DNA from: DATLGD01 sp035540755
GTDB taxonomy: Bacteria; Actinomycetota; Actinomycetes; Mycobacteriales; SCTD01
Length of the DNA: 13,246 bases
NCBI GenBank assembly: GCA_035540755.1
Contig: DATLGD010000071.1
Coordinates: forward strand, 1 to 13,246
Direction of reading: 5' to 3'
Shown here: positions 7,115 to 13,246 of the stretch, piece after piece
How positions within the stretch are numbered: position 1 is the first letter of the stretch
How the letters are laid out: the number at the start of each line of letters is the position of its first letter
The notes under the pieces: model-generated
Database searches by the model: none
Seen by the model: only the letters and a program-made list of their open reading frames with translations
What the model was told of the DNA's origin: nothing
Made by a program: the position numbers and the translations under genes

Positions 7115-7121
7115 CAACAAA
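7115..7121. promoter_or_regulatory. Isolated operator half-site
   Basis: CAACAAA reproduces the outer half-site seen at both full operators (TTTGTTG on the other strand) and lies between them. The opposite arm is degenerate: only CG of the CGCAAC arm is kept at the expected distance. It may be an auxiliary low-affinity site or chance. Confidence 0.3.
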
Positions 7122-7135
7122 TGCGCGCCACCCTC

Positions 7136-7164
7136 TTGCGCGGCAGCGGGCACGTGTTTATGTT
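7136..7164 (+). promoter_or_regulatory. Predicted xylF promoter
   Basis: TTGCGC (7136-7141) and TATGTT (7159-7164) are 17 nt apart; the -10 fits TAnnnT, while the -35 keeps only TTG. Transcription would start near 7171, leaving a leader of about 77 nt before the xylF ATG. Within the leader, GCGCC (7199-7203) and GGCGC (7210-7214) can form a short hairpin. The operator at 7157-7179 overlaps the -10 in the same register as at xylA. Confidence 0.5.
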
Positions 7165-7179
7165 GCGGCTCACAACAAA
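7157..7179 (+). promoter_or_regulatory. Predicted XylR-type operator at the xylF promoter
   Basis: The core GTTGCGGCTCACAACAAA contains arms GTTGCG and CACAAC, inverted around a 3-bp centre with one mismatch, preceded by TTTAT. It is the inverted counterpart of the 7042-7064 element, with centres 115 bp apart, close to eleven helical turns. It covers the -10 and probable start of the xylF transcript, which suits repression. Two CACGTG palindromes (7151-7156 and 7181-7186) flank it. Confidence 0.65.
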
Positions 7180-7247
7180 GCACGTGGCACAGGTCACAGC
7201 GCCGTCCCGGGCGCCCTCGCCACGACCGCACCGAAGGAGACCCGCCC

Positions 7248-8369
7248 ATGCGCAAGAAGTCCCTGGCCGGAGTGGCGGTCCTCGCCGCGCTGAGCCTCGC
7301 CCTCACCGCGTGCGGCGACGACACCGCCGACACTGCCGGCGGGGGCGACGGCGCCGGAAGCGGCAACGGAGGTGGCGGCGGAACGGTCGGCGTCATCCTC
7401 CCCGACGCCACGACGTCGCCGCGCTGGGAGTCCGCCGACCGCCCGTTCCTGCAGGCGGCCTTCGAGGAGGCCGGCGTCACCGCCGACATCCAGAACGCCG
7501 GCGGCAACGTCTCCACCTTCGGCACGCTCTGCGACGGCATGATCAACCAGGGTGTTGCAGTGCTGATGATCGTCAACCTCGACTCGGACTCGGGGTCCGC
7601 CTGCCTGAGCAAGGCCCAGGACGCCGGCATCCAGACCATCGACTACGACCGCCTCACCCTCGGCGGCGGCGCCTCGTACTACGTGTCCTTCGACAACGTC
7701 GAGGTCGGCCGCACCATGGGTGAGGGCCTCATCCAGTGCCTCGACGACGCCGGCAAGACCGAGGCGAACGTCGTCCTCATCAACGGCGACCCGACCGACA
7801 ACAACGCCGCGCTGTTCAAGCAGGGCTACCAGGAGGCGCTGCAGGAGAAGGTCGACAGCGGCGAGTACACGATCGTCGGCGACCAGACCGGCGAGTGGGA
7901 CGCCGACGTCGCCGGCACCGCTTTCGAGCAGCTGTTCACGCAGAACAACGGCGATGTCGACGGCGTCGTGTCGGCCAACGACACGATGGCGCAGGGCATC
8001 ATCGCCCGCCTGGCGGCCAACGGCCTCAACGGGCAGGTCCCGGTGACCGGGCAGGACGCGAGCGTCGAGGGCCTGCAGGCCATCCTCGCCGGCGACCAGT
8101 GCATGACGGTCTACAAGGCGATCGAGAAGGAGGCCAACGCGGCGGCCGAGCTGGCCATCACGCTCATCAACGGGGAGGACGCCGGGAGCCTGGCCACCGG
8201 CTCGGTCACCGACACCGTGCTGAACGTGGAGGTGCCGTCGGTGCTCGAGACGCCGCAGGCGATCTTCCGCGACAACGTCAAGGACGTCATCGACGACGGC
8301 TTCCAGGACGCGTCCGAGGTGTGCACCGGGCAGTTCGCGGCCGCGTGCGAGGAGCTCGGCATCTCCTAG
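7248..8369 (+). CDS. xylF: Xylose ABC transporter substrate-binding lipoprotein
   Basis: This 373-residue protein is the extracellular sugar receptor of a CUT2-type (ribose/xylose) ABC importer. A lipoprotein signal peptide is clear: MRKK, a hydrophobic core, and lipobox LTAC with Cys22 as the lipidated residue, followed by a Gly/Asp-rich tether (about 30-45). The mature part is a periplasmic-binding-protein type I fold: VGVILPD..SPRWESAD, then FGTLCDGMINQGVAVLMIVNLDSDSG, DYDRLT, INGDPTDNNAALFKQG and GQDASVEGLQAIL, as in XylF homologues. Six further cysteines (95, 119, 164, 285, 359, 367) could form disulfides outside the membrane. The ATG is preceded by AAGGAG with 8 nt spacing. It heads the rightward arm; a strong hairpin follows its stop. 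Xylose as ligand rests on the family match and the neighbours xylA and xylB. Confidence 0.93.
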   Translation: MRKKSLAGVAVLAALSLALTACGDDTADTAGGGDGAGSGNGGGGGTVGVILPDATTSPRWESADRPFLQAAFEEAGVTADIQNAGGNVSTFGTLCDGMINQGVAVLMIVNLDSDSGSACLSKAQDAGIQTIDYDRLTLGGGASYYVSFDNVEVGRTMGEGLIQCLDDAGKTEANVVLINGDPTDNNAALFKQGYQEALQEKVDSGEYTIVGDQTGEWDADVAGTAFEQLFTQNNGDVDGVVSANDTMAQGIIARLAANGLNGQVPVTGQDASVEGLQAILAGDQCMTVYKAIEKEANAAAELAITLINGEDAGSLATGSVTDTVLNVEVPSVLETPQAIFRDNVKDVIDDGFQDASEVCTGQFAAACEELGIS

Positions 8370-8377
8370 CGGGACCC

Positions 8378-8412
8378 CCGGCGGCCCGGTGCTCGACGCA
8401 CCGGGCCGCCGG
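8378..8412 (+). terminator. Perfect 15-bp hairpin between xylF and xylG
   Basis: CCGGCGGCCCGGTGC (8378-8392) and its exact complement (8398-8412) enclose a 5-nt loop, TCGAC. It starts 8 nt after the xylF stop and lies 35 nt before the xylG ATG. No U-tract follows, so complete termination is unlikely. Such hairpins after binding-protein genes commonly protect the upstream mRNA and reduce read-through, giving more receptor than membrane components. That role is inferred from position and structure. Confidence 0.7.
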
Positions 8413-8447
8413 TGCCCGGCTCGTCCCCCTCACCTCCGGAAGGCGTC

Positions 8448-9305
8448 ATGACCGCTCCGCAGCCCGTCCCGAACGGCCCCACTGACCGTGCACCCCGTGC
8501 CGCCCACGGCGAGGAGCCGCTGCTGCAGCTGCGGGGGGTGGAGAAGCACTTCGGCGCCGTTCAGGTGCTCCACGGCGTCGACCTGGACGTCTACCCCGGT
8601 GAGGTGACGGCGCTCGTCGGCGACAACGGCGCCGGCAAGAGCACCCTCATCAAGGGACTGGCCGGCATCCACGTCTTCGACGGCGGCACGTACCTGTTCC
8701 AGGGCGAGAAGGTGCACGTCACCGGCCCCAAGCAGGCCAATGCCCTGGGCATCGAGGTCGTCTACCAGGACCTCGCGCTGTGCGACAACCTCGACATCGT
8801 GCACAACCTGTTCCTCGGCCGGGAGCTCACCAAGGGCGGCCGGCTCGACGAGGCCGAGATGGAGCGACGGGCCGAGGCGACGCTCGCGAGCCTGTCCGTG
8901 CGCACGGTGAAGTCGATCCGGCAGACCGTCTCGAGCCTGTCCGGCGGCCAGCGGCAGACCGTCGCCATCGCGCGATCGGTGCTGTGGAACAGCAAGCTCG
9001 TCATCCTCGACGAGCCGACGGCCGCACTGGGCGTGGCGCAGACCGAGCAGGTGCTGAAGCTCGTGCGGCGACTCGCCGACAAGGGCCTCGCGGTCGTCCT
9101 CATCAGCCACAACCTCAACGACGTGTTCGAGGTCGCGGACCGGATCGCGGTGCTGTACCTCGGTCGCATGGCCGCGCAGGTGCGGACCGCAGACGTCAAG
9201 CGCAACGAGGTGGTCGAGCTCATCACCTCCGGCCGGTCTGCCGGTGTGGGCCTGAGCGCCGCCGACAAGCTCGCCGCCGGCAGCGGCACGGAGGAGTCCC
9301 GATGA
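8448..9305 (+). CDS. xylG: Xylose ABC transporter ATP-binding protein, single ABC domain
   Basis: This 285-residue cytoplasmic ATPase would power the importer with XylF and XylH. All ABC motifs are present once: Walker A GDNGAGKST (58-66), Q-loop Gln107 (VYQDLAL), signature LSGGQ (164-168), Walker B LVILDE (184-189) and switch His221 (ISHNLND). Classical XylG/RbsA ATPases of this transporter class have about 500 residues and two fused ABC domains; this one has a single domain and ends normally, so it presumably acts as a homodimer, as in FrcA-type systems. The ATG at 8448 has GGAAGG 4 nt upstream; the in-frame GTG at 8412 lies within the hairpin and is rejected. Its TGA overlaps the xylH ATG. 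Confidence 0.93.
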   Translation: MTAPQPVPNGPTDRAPRAAHGEEPLLQLRGVEKHFGAVQVLHGVDLDVYPGEVTALVGDNGAGKSTLIKGLAGIHVFDGGTYLFQGEKVHVTGPKQANALGIEVVYQDLALCDNLDIVHNLFLGRELTKGGRLDEAEMERRAEATLASLSVRTVKSIRQTVSSLSGGQRQTVAIARSVLWNSKLVILDEPTAALGVAQTEQVLKLVRRLADKGLAVVLISHNLNDVFEVADRIAVLYLGRMAAQVRTADVKRNEVVELITSGRSAGVGLSAADKLAAGSGTEESR

Positions 9306-10579
9306 GCAGCACCGTGACGACCGACCCGGGTCTCGACGACGATCGCGCGGAGCCGCCGAGCCCGCAGGGCGGCCTGTCCGGCTCGCTGCGCGGGTACGTC
9401 GAGCGGGTCCGCGGCGGCGACGTCGGCTCCCTTCCCGCCCTGCTCGGCCTCGTCGTGCTGGTCGCCGTCTTCTCGACCCTGCGGCCGACCACGTTCACCA
9501 ACGCCTTCAACTTCGCCAACCTCATCAACCAGAGCGCCGCGGTGATCGTCATCGCGATGGGCCTCGTCTTCGTCCTGCTGCTCGGCGAGATCGACCTGTC
9601 GGCCGGCTTCACCGCCGGGACCGGCGGCGCCGTCATGGCGATCGTCGTGACCCGGCAGGACCAGCCCTGGTTCCTCGCGGTCGCCGCAGGCCTGGTCACC
9701 GGCGCCGTCATCGGCACGTGCATCGGGCTCCTGGTCGCCCGGCTCGGCATCCCGTCCTTCGTGGTCACGCTCGCGGCCTTCCTCGGGCTGCAGGGCGTGC
9801 TGCTCAAGCTCATCGGCGAGGGTGGCAGCATCCCGGTCCGCGACTCCACGCTGGTGGCCCTCAACAACGGGACCCTGCCCGTGTGGCTCGGCTGGCTGCT
9901 GGTGGCCGCAGTCATCGTCGGCTACGCCCTCACCGCCGTGCGCACCGAGCAGAAGCGCCGCTCGAGCGGCCTGGTGACGGCCGGCATGCAGGTCGTGATC
10001 GCCAAGGTGCTCGTGCTCGGCCTGCTGCTGGTGCTCGCGACGGCCTACCTGTCCAAGGAGCGCAGCCGCAACCCGGCGCTCACCTCCATCTCGGGCGTGC
10101 CGATCGTCGTCGTGCTGCTGGTGGTGCTGCTCGTGGGACTGACGTTCCTGCTGACGCGCACCGCCTTCGGCCGGCACGTCTACGCCGTGGGCGGCAACGC
10201 CGAGGCGGCCCGTCGGGCGGGCATCAACGTGCAGCGCGTCAAGCTGACCTGCTTCGTGCTGTCCTCGACGCTGGCCGCCGTCGCCGGCCTGCTGCTGGCC
10301 AGCCGCAGCAACGGCATCACGCCGTCGACCGGCGGCGCCGAGACGCTGCTCTACGCGGTCGGCGCGGCGGTCATCGGCGGCACCAGCCTGTTCGGCGGCA
10401 AGGGCAAGGTCTCCGACGCGGTGCTCGGCGGCCTGGTCATCGCCGTCATCATCAACGGCATGGGCCTGCTCAACCAGCCGGCCGCGGTCGTGTTCATGGT
10501 GACCGGCGGCGTGCTGCTGGTGGCGGCGAGCGTCGACGCGCTCTCGCGCAAGCGCGCGACGGCCACCGGACGCGTCTGA
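9302..10579 (+). CDS. xylH: Xylose ABC transporter permease
   Basis: This 425-residue integral membrane permease belongs to the BPD_transp_2 (ribose/xylose/branched-chain) family. After a hydrophilic N-terminus (1-42) there are about ten or more hydrophobic segments, for example near 45-60, 78-95, 123-148, 152-171, 194-212, 230-250, 266-286, 315-333, 347-363 and 393-412. The family motif GEIDLSAG is at 95-102, and the cytoplasmic coupling loop GGNAEAARRAGINV is at 297-310. The length is near that of E. coli XylH (about 390) with a longer N-terminus. Translation is coupled to xylG through the ATGA overlap, with GGAGGAG (9290-9296) as ribosome-binding site. Xylose specificity is taken from context. 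Confidence 0.93.
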   Translation: MSSTVTTDPGLDDDRAEPPSPQGGLSGSLRGYVERVRGGDVGSLPALLGLVVLVAVFSTLRPTTFTNAFNFANLINQSAAVIVIAMGLVFVLLLGEIDLSAGFTAGTGGAVMAIVVTRQDQPWFLAVAAGLVTGAVIGTCIGLLVARLGIPSFVVTLAAFLGLQGVLLKLIGEGGSIPVRDSTLVALNNGTLPVWLGWLLVAAVIVGYALTAVRTEQKRRSSGLVTAGMQVVIAKVLVLGLLLVLATAYLSKERSRNPALTSISGVPIVVVLLVVLLVGLTFLLTRTAFGRHVYAVGGNAEAARRAGINVQRVKLTCFVLSSTLAAVAGLLLASRSNGITPSTGGAETLLYAVGAAVIGGTSLFGGKGKVSDAVLGGLVIAVIINGMGLLNQPAAVVFMVTGGVLLVAASVDALSRKRATATGRV

Positions 10580-10584
10580 CCGGC

Positions 10585-11817
10585 ATGGCCCTCCCGGACG
10601 GCGTCGGCAGCGCCGCGGTGCCGGCGTCGGTCGACGACGTCCGGCGGCGCAACCTGTCCTCGCTGCTGCAGCTCCTGCACGTGCACGGAGCGACGTCGCG
10701 CGCCGACCTGACGGCGCTCACCGGTCTCAACCGCAGCACCGTGAAGACCCTCCTCGAGGACCTCGTCCTCGCCCACCTGGTGTCGGAGTCCGCGCCGGTC
10801 GGGCGCGGGGGGGCGGGACGCCCGTCGATCCAGGTCGCGCCGGCCGCGGACCGGGTCTACGTGGTCGCGCTCGACATCGGTGTGGAGCACCTGACCGCCC
10901 TGCGCATCGGCCTCGGCGGCGTGGTGCTCGACCGCAGGAGCCTGCAGCAGGGCAGCGGCGACTACACCGTGCGGCGCACGCTGACCCGTGCGGTGCGACT
11001 GGTCCGGACCCTGCTCGACGGCGCGCCGGTGCAGGCCCGCTGCGTCGGCATCGGCGTCGGGGTGTGCGGTGTGGTCAGCGACGACGACGGCGTCGTGCGC
11101 TTCGCCCCGAACCTCGGGTGGGTGGACGTCCCGCTGGGCGACATGCTGGCCGACCGGCTGGGCACCCAGATGCCGATCGTGCTGGGCAACGACGGCGACC
11201 TCGGGGCCCGCGCGGAGCACCTGCGCGGTGCCGGTAGGGGGCTGACCGACATGGTCTACGTCGCCGGCGAGGTCGGCATCGGCGGCGGCATCATCGTCGA
11301 GGGGCGCCCCATGCGCGGCGCCGGCGGGTACGGCGGCGAGATCGGGCACATGGTGGTCGACTCCCGCGGCCCGGTGTGCCGGTGCGGACGGCAGGGCTGC
11401 TGGGAGACGCTCATCAGCGACGCGGCGGTGCTCGCCGCCACCGGCGCGCCGGAGGGCTCCACCCAGGGTGACGTCCTGGCCGCCTACGCGCGCGGCGAGG
11501 CCTGGCCGCGTGCCGGCCTGCGCCGGGTCGGTCGCGCCCTCGGCACGGGGACGGCGAACCTGGTGAACATCTTCAACCCTCAGCTGATCGTGTTCGGGGG
11601 CGCCGTGCGGCACGTGTTCACCGCGACCGAGCCGGTCGTGCGGGAGGCGCTGGCCGGCGTCCTCGCCGCACCGGCCGAGCAGGTGCGGCTGGTCGCCGCC
11701 GGTCTCGGTGACGACTCCGTCGCGGTCGGCGCCTCGGAGCTGGCGTTCGCCACCCTGCTGTCGGACCCGCTGGGCGCGCTGACCGCGCTGCCGCCCGTGG
11801 TGCTGGCCCGCGCATGA
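10585..11817 (+). CDS. xylR: ROK-family transcriptional regulator (probable xylose repressor)
   Basis: This 410-residue protein is a ROK repressor of the NagC/XylR type. An N-terminal winged helix-turn-helix (about 20-82) contains HGATSRADLTALTGLNRSTVKTLLEDL, then the wing RGGAGRPS. The sugar-binding ROK domain follows, with ALDIG (95-99), GNDGDLGARAE (201-211, keeping the Asp203 that is catalytic in ROK kinases but replacing the usual N-A after it), VGIGGGI (230-236) and the zinc site His255, Cys265, Cys267, Cys272 (GH...CRCGRQGC). No ribosome-binding site is visible; it begins 5 nt after the xylH stop and is probably translated by coupling. An alternative GTG at 10618 would trim 11 residues. 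It most likely represses both xyl promoters and is relieved by xylose; this is inferred from family and the palindromic operators. It is not a sugar kinase, given the DNA-binding domain. Confidence 0.88.
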   Translation: MALPDGVGSAAVPASVDDVRRRNLSSLLQLLHVHGATSRADLTALTGLNRSTVKTLLEDLVLAHLVSESAPVGRGGAGRPSIQVAPAADRVYVVALDIGVEHLTALRIGLGGVVLDRRSLQQGSGDYTVRRTLTRAVRLVRTLLDGAPVQARCVGIGVGVCGVVSDDDGVVRFAPNLGWVDVPLGDMLADRLGTQMPIVLGNDGDLGARAEHLRGAGRGLTDMVYVAGEVGIGGGIIVEGRPMRGAGGYGGEIGHMVVDSRGPVCRCGRQGCWETLISDAAVLAATGAPEGSTQGDVLAAYARGEAWPRAGLRRVGRALGTGTANLVNIFNPQLIVFGGAVRHVFTATEPVVREALAGVLAAPAEQVRLVAAGLGDDSVAVGASELAFATLLSDPLGALTALPPVVLARA

Positions 11818-13190
11818 CGCTGGTCGCCGGGATCGACTCGTCCACCCAGTCGACGAAGGTGGTCGTCGTCGACCTCGAGAGCGGGGAGGTCGTGCGGCGG
11901 GGGAGCGCGCCGCACCCGGACGGCACGGAGGTGCACCCCAGCGCCTGGGAGGCCGCCCTCGCGCAGGCGACGGCGGGAGGCCTGCTCGACGACGTCGCCG
12001 CGCTGTCGGTCGCGGGGCAGCAGCACGGGATGGTCGTGCTCGACGACGCGCGGCAGGTCGTGCGCCCGGCGCTGCTGTGGAACGACCTCCGGTCGGCGCC
12101 CGCCGCCCGCGCGCTCAACGAGGAGCTGGGTGGCGCGGCGGCCTGGGCGGACGCCGTCGGGCTGGTGCCGGTGGCCAGCTTCACCGTCACGAAGCTGCGC
12201 TGGCTGGCCGAGCACGAGCCGACGGCGGCGGAGCGGGTCCGCTCGGTGCTGCTGCCGCACGACTGGCTCACCTCCCGGCTGCTCGGCGGGTATGCCGAGC
12301 TCGTCACCGACCGCGGCGACGCGTCCGGCACCGGCTACTGGTCGCCCGCGTCGGGGGAGTACCGGCACGACCTGCTCGAGCGCGCCTTCGGTCGCCGGCT
12401 GGACGTGCCGCGTGTGCTCGGTCCGGCGGAGGCCGCCGGGACCACCCCCGACGGCGTGCTCGTCGCGGCGGGGACCGGCGACAACATGGCGGCCGCCCTG
12501 GGCCTCGGCGCCGGACCTGGCGACGTCGTCGTGTCGATCGGCACCAGCGGCACCGCCTTCGCCGTGCACGACGCCCCGGTCGCCGACCGCAGCGGCGCTG
12601 TGGCGGGGTTCGCCGACGCCACCGGCCGGCACCTGCCGCTCGTGGCGACGCTCAACGCGGCGCGCGTGCTGACGGCCACCGCGGCGCTGCTCGGCACCGA
12701 CCTCGCCGGGCTGGATGCGCTCGCGCTGCGCGCCGCGCCGGGAGCCGGAGGCCTCGTCCTGCTGCCCTACCTCGACGGAGAGCGCACTCCCGACCTGCCG
12801 GAGGCCACCGGCAGCCTGCACGGCATGACGCGGGCGGCGATGACGCCGGAGAACCTGGCCCGCGCCGCCGTCGAGGGCATGGCGTGCGGTCTCGCCGACG
12901 CCGTCGACGCCCTCGCCCGGCAGGGTGTGCGGCCTCGGCGCGTGCTGCTCATCGGCGGGGGCGCGCGGTCGGCCGCGGTGCAGTCGGTGGTGCCGACGGT
13001 GCTCGGCGTCCCCGTGGTGCTCCCGGCTCCGGACGAGTACGTCGCCCTCGGCGCCGCCGCGCAGGCCGCGTGGGCGCTCACCGGGCAGCTGCCGTCGTGG
13101 AGGTCGCACTCGACCGAGCACGCGCCCTCCGGCGACGGCACGCCGGTTCGGGCGGCCTACGCGGCGGCCCGGAAGAGGACGCACGGATGA
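11814..13190 (+). CDS. xylB: Xylulokinase (FGGY family)
   Basis: This 458-residue enzyme phosphorylates D-xylulose with ATP to D-xylulose 5-phosphate, the entry to the pentose phosphate pathway. FGGY marks appear in order: phosphate-1 loop GIDSSTQSTK (6-15), substrate region VAGQQHGMV (67-74) and LLWNDLRS, LPHDWLTSRL (147-156), TDRGDASGTGYWS (165-177), catalytic Asp223 in AGTGDNMAAALG, SIGTSGTAF (241-249), LPYLDGERTPDLP (317-329) and adenosine motif LLIGGGARS (378-386). The length is slightly below that of E. coli XylB (484). Its ATG overlaps the xylR stop (ATGA) with no clear ribosome-binding site, so translation is probably coupled. Specificity for xylulose is supported by these motifs and by xylA and xylFGH in the same locus. 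Confidence 0.94.
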   Translation: MTLVAGIDSSTQSTKVVVVDLESGEVVRRGSAPHPDGTEVHPSAWEAALAQATAGGLLDDVAALSVAGQQHGMVVLDDARQVVRPALLWNDLRSAPAARALNEELGGAAAWADAVGLVPVASFTVTKLRWLAEHEPTAAERVRSVLLPHDWLTSRLLGGYAELVTDRGDASGTGYWSPASGEYRHDLLERAFGRRLDVPRVLGPAEAAGTTPDGVLVAAGTGDNMAAALGLGAGPGDVVVSIGTSGTAFAVHDAPVADRSGAVAGFADATGRHLPLVATLNAARVLTATAALLGTDLAGLDALALRAAPGAGGLVLLPYLDGERTPDLPEATGSLHGMTRAAMTPENLARAAVEGMACGLADAVDALARQGVRPRRVLLIGGGARSAAVQSVVPTVLGVPVVLPAPDEYVALGAAAQAAWALTGQLPSWRSHSTEHAPSGDGTPVRAAYAAARKRTHG

Positions 13191-13246
13191 GCACGGGGTG
13201 GGGCATCGCCGCCACCGGCCGGATCGCCCGGACGGTCGGCACGGTC
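13187..13246 (+). CDS. Gfo/Idh/MocA-family oxidoreductase, N-terminal start only
   Basis: Only 20 codons lie in the window. They read WGIAATGRIA near the start, the glycine-rich Rossmann nucleotide-binding turn typical of Gfo/Idh/MocA dehydrogenases, NAD(P)-dependent enzymes acting mostly on sugars, inositols and their derivatives. The ATG overlaps the xylB stop (ATGA), and GGAAGAGG lies upstream, so it belongs to the same operon. The family includes D-xylose dehydrogenases, which makes a pentose-related role plausible, but the substrate cannot be judged from this fragment. Confidence 0.7.
   Translation, partial: MSTGWGIAATGRIARTVGTV

Noticed and set aside
8412..8447. GTG start for xylG at 8412
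   Set aside because: It falls on the last base of the xylF-xylG hairpin and lacks a ribosome-binding site; the ATG at 8448 has GGAAGG upstream.
8370..8447. Full operon terminator separating xylF from xylGH
   Set aside because: The hairpin has no U-tract, and no promoter-like pair is evident before xylG in the remaining 35 nt. Partial attenuation or mRNA protection fits better.
10585..11817. Sugar kinase function for the ROK protein
   Set aside because: A clear winged helix-turn-helix precedes the ROK domain, and the residues following the conserved Asp (usually N-A) are changed, so a regulator is the better call despite Asp203.
11580..13184. 534-codon open frame on the minus strand opposite xylB
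   Set aside because: It is a mirror frame of xylB and the end of xylR, with no motifs and a biased composition.
1..13246. Mobile element, CRISPR, phage, tRNA or toxin-antitoxin content
   Set aside because: No direct-repeat arrays, transposase or integrase motifs, terminal inverted repeats, cloverleaf-like sequence or small two-gene modules were seen. Composition is uniform and every gene fits ordinary metabolism.

Overview
The window is about 13.2 kb of very GC-rich, tightly packed DNA from an actinobacterium. The evidence is the strong G/C bias at third codon positions, GTG starts, overlapping ATGA gene junctions, a DesA3-like desaturase and a Streptomyces/Actinoplanes-type (class I) xylose isomerase. 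Family or genus cannot be fixed from sequence alone; something like Geodermatophilaceae is plausible but is only a guess. I see no tRNA, rRNA, CRISPR array, insertion sequence, prophage or broken gene. No gene-free stretch exceeds about 230 bp.

Region 1 (1-3991) is lipid-related. It opens with the C-terminal end of an acyl-CoA dehydrogenase on the plus strand. Converging on it is a minus-strand pair: a ferredoxin-reductase-type flavoprotein with its own 2Fe-2S domain, then a membrane acyl-CoA desaturase with three histidine boxes. This matches the arrangement of the mycobacterial DesA3 desaturase and its reductase Rv3230c. Divergent from the pair, 83 bp away, is a PucR-type regulator with an RsbRD-like N-terminus; it is a positional candidate for controlling the desaturase.

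Region 2 (4022-13246) is a D-xylose uptake and catabolism locus in two divergent arms. The leftward arm reads xylA (xylose isomerase), an aldose 1-epimerase and an aldo/keto reductase. The rightward arm reads xylF (lipoprotein binding protein), xylG (single-domain ATPase), xylH (permease), a ROK-family regulator (xylR), xylB (xylulokinase), and the first 20 codons of a Gfo/Idh/MocA-type oxidoreductase that runs off the window. The pathway implied is binding and import of xylose, mutarotation, isomerisation to xylulose, and phosphorylation to xylulose 5-phosphate for the pentose phosphate pathway. The roles of the two flanking oxidoreductases are open.

The most informative non-coding stretch is the 226-bp xylA-xylF intergenic region. 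It contains two oppositely oriented promoter-like elements (TTGnnn, 17 nt, TAnnnT). Each -10 is overlapped, in the same register, by a near-palindromic operator with core GTTGnG-nnn-CGCAAC and TTTGTTG flanks, as expected for a repressor such as the ROK protein encoded in the locus. A perfect 15-bp hairpin separates xylF from xylG and probably helps make the binding protein more abundant than the membrane components. I found no wholly novel system here; the interest lies in regulatory architecture and accessory enzymes.
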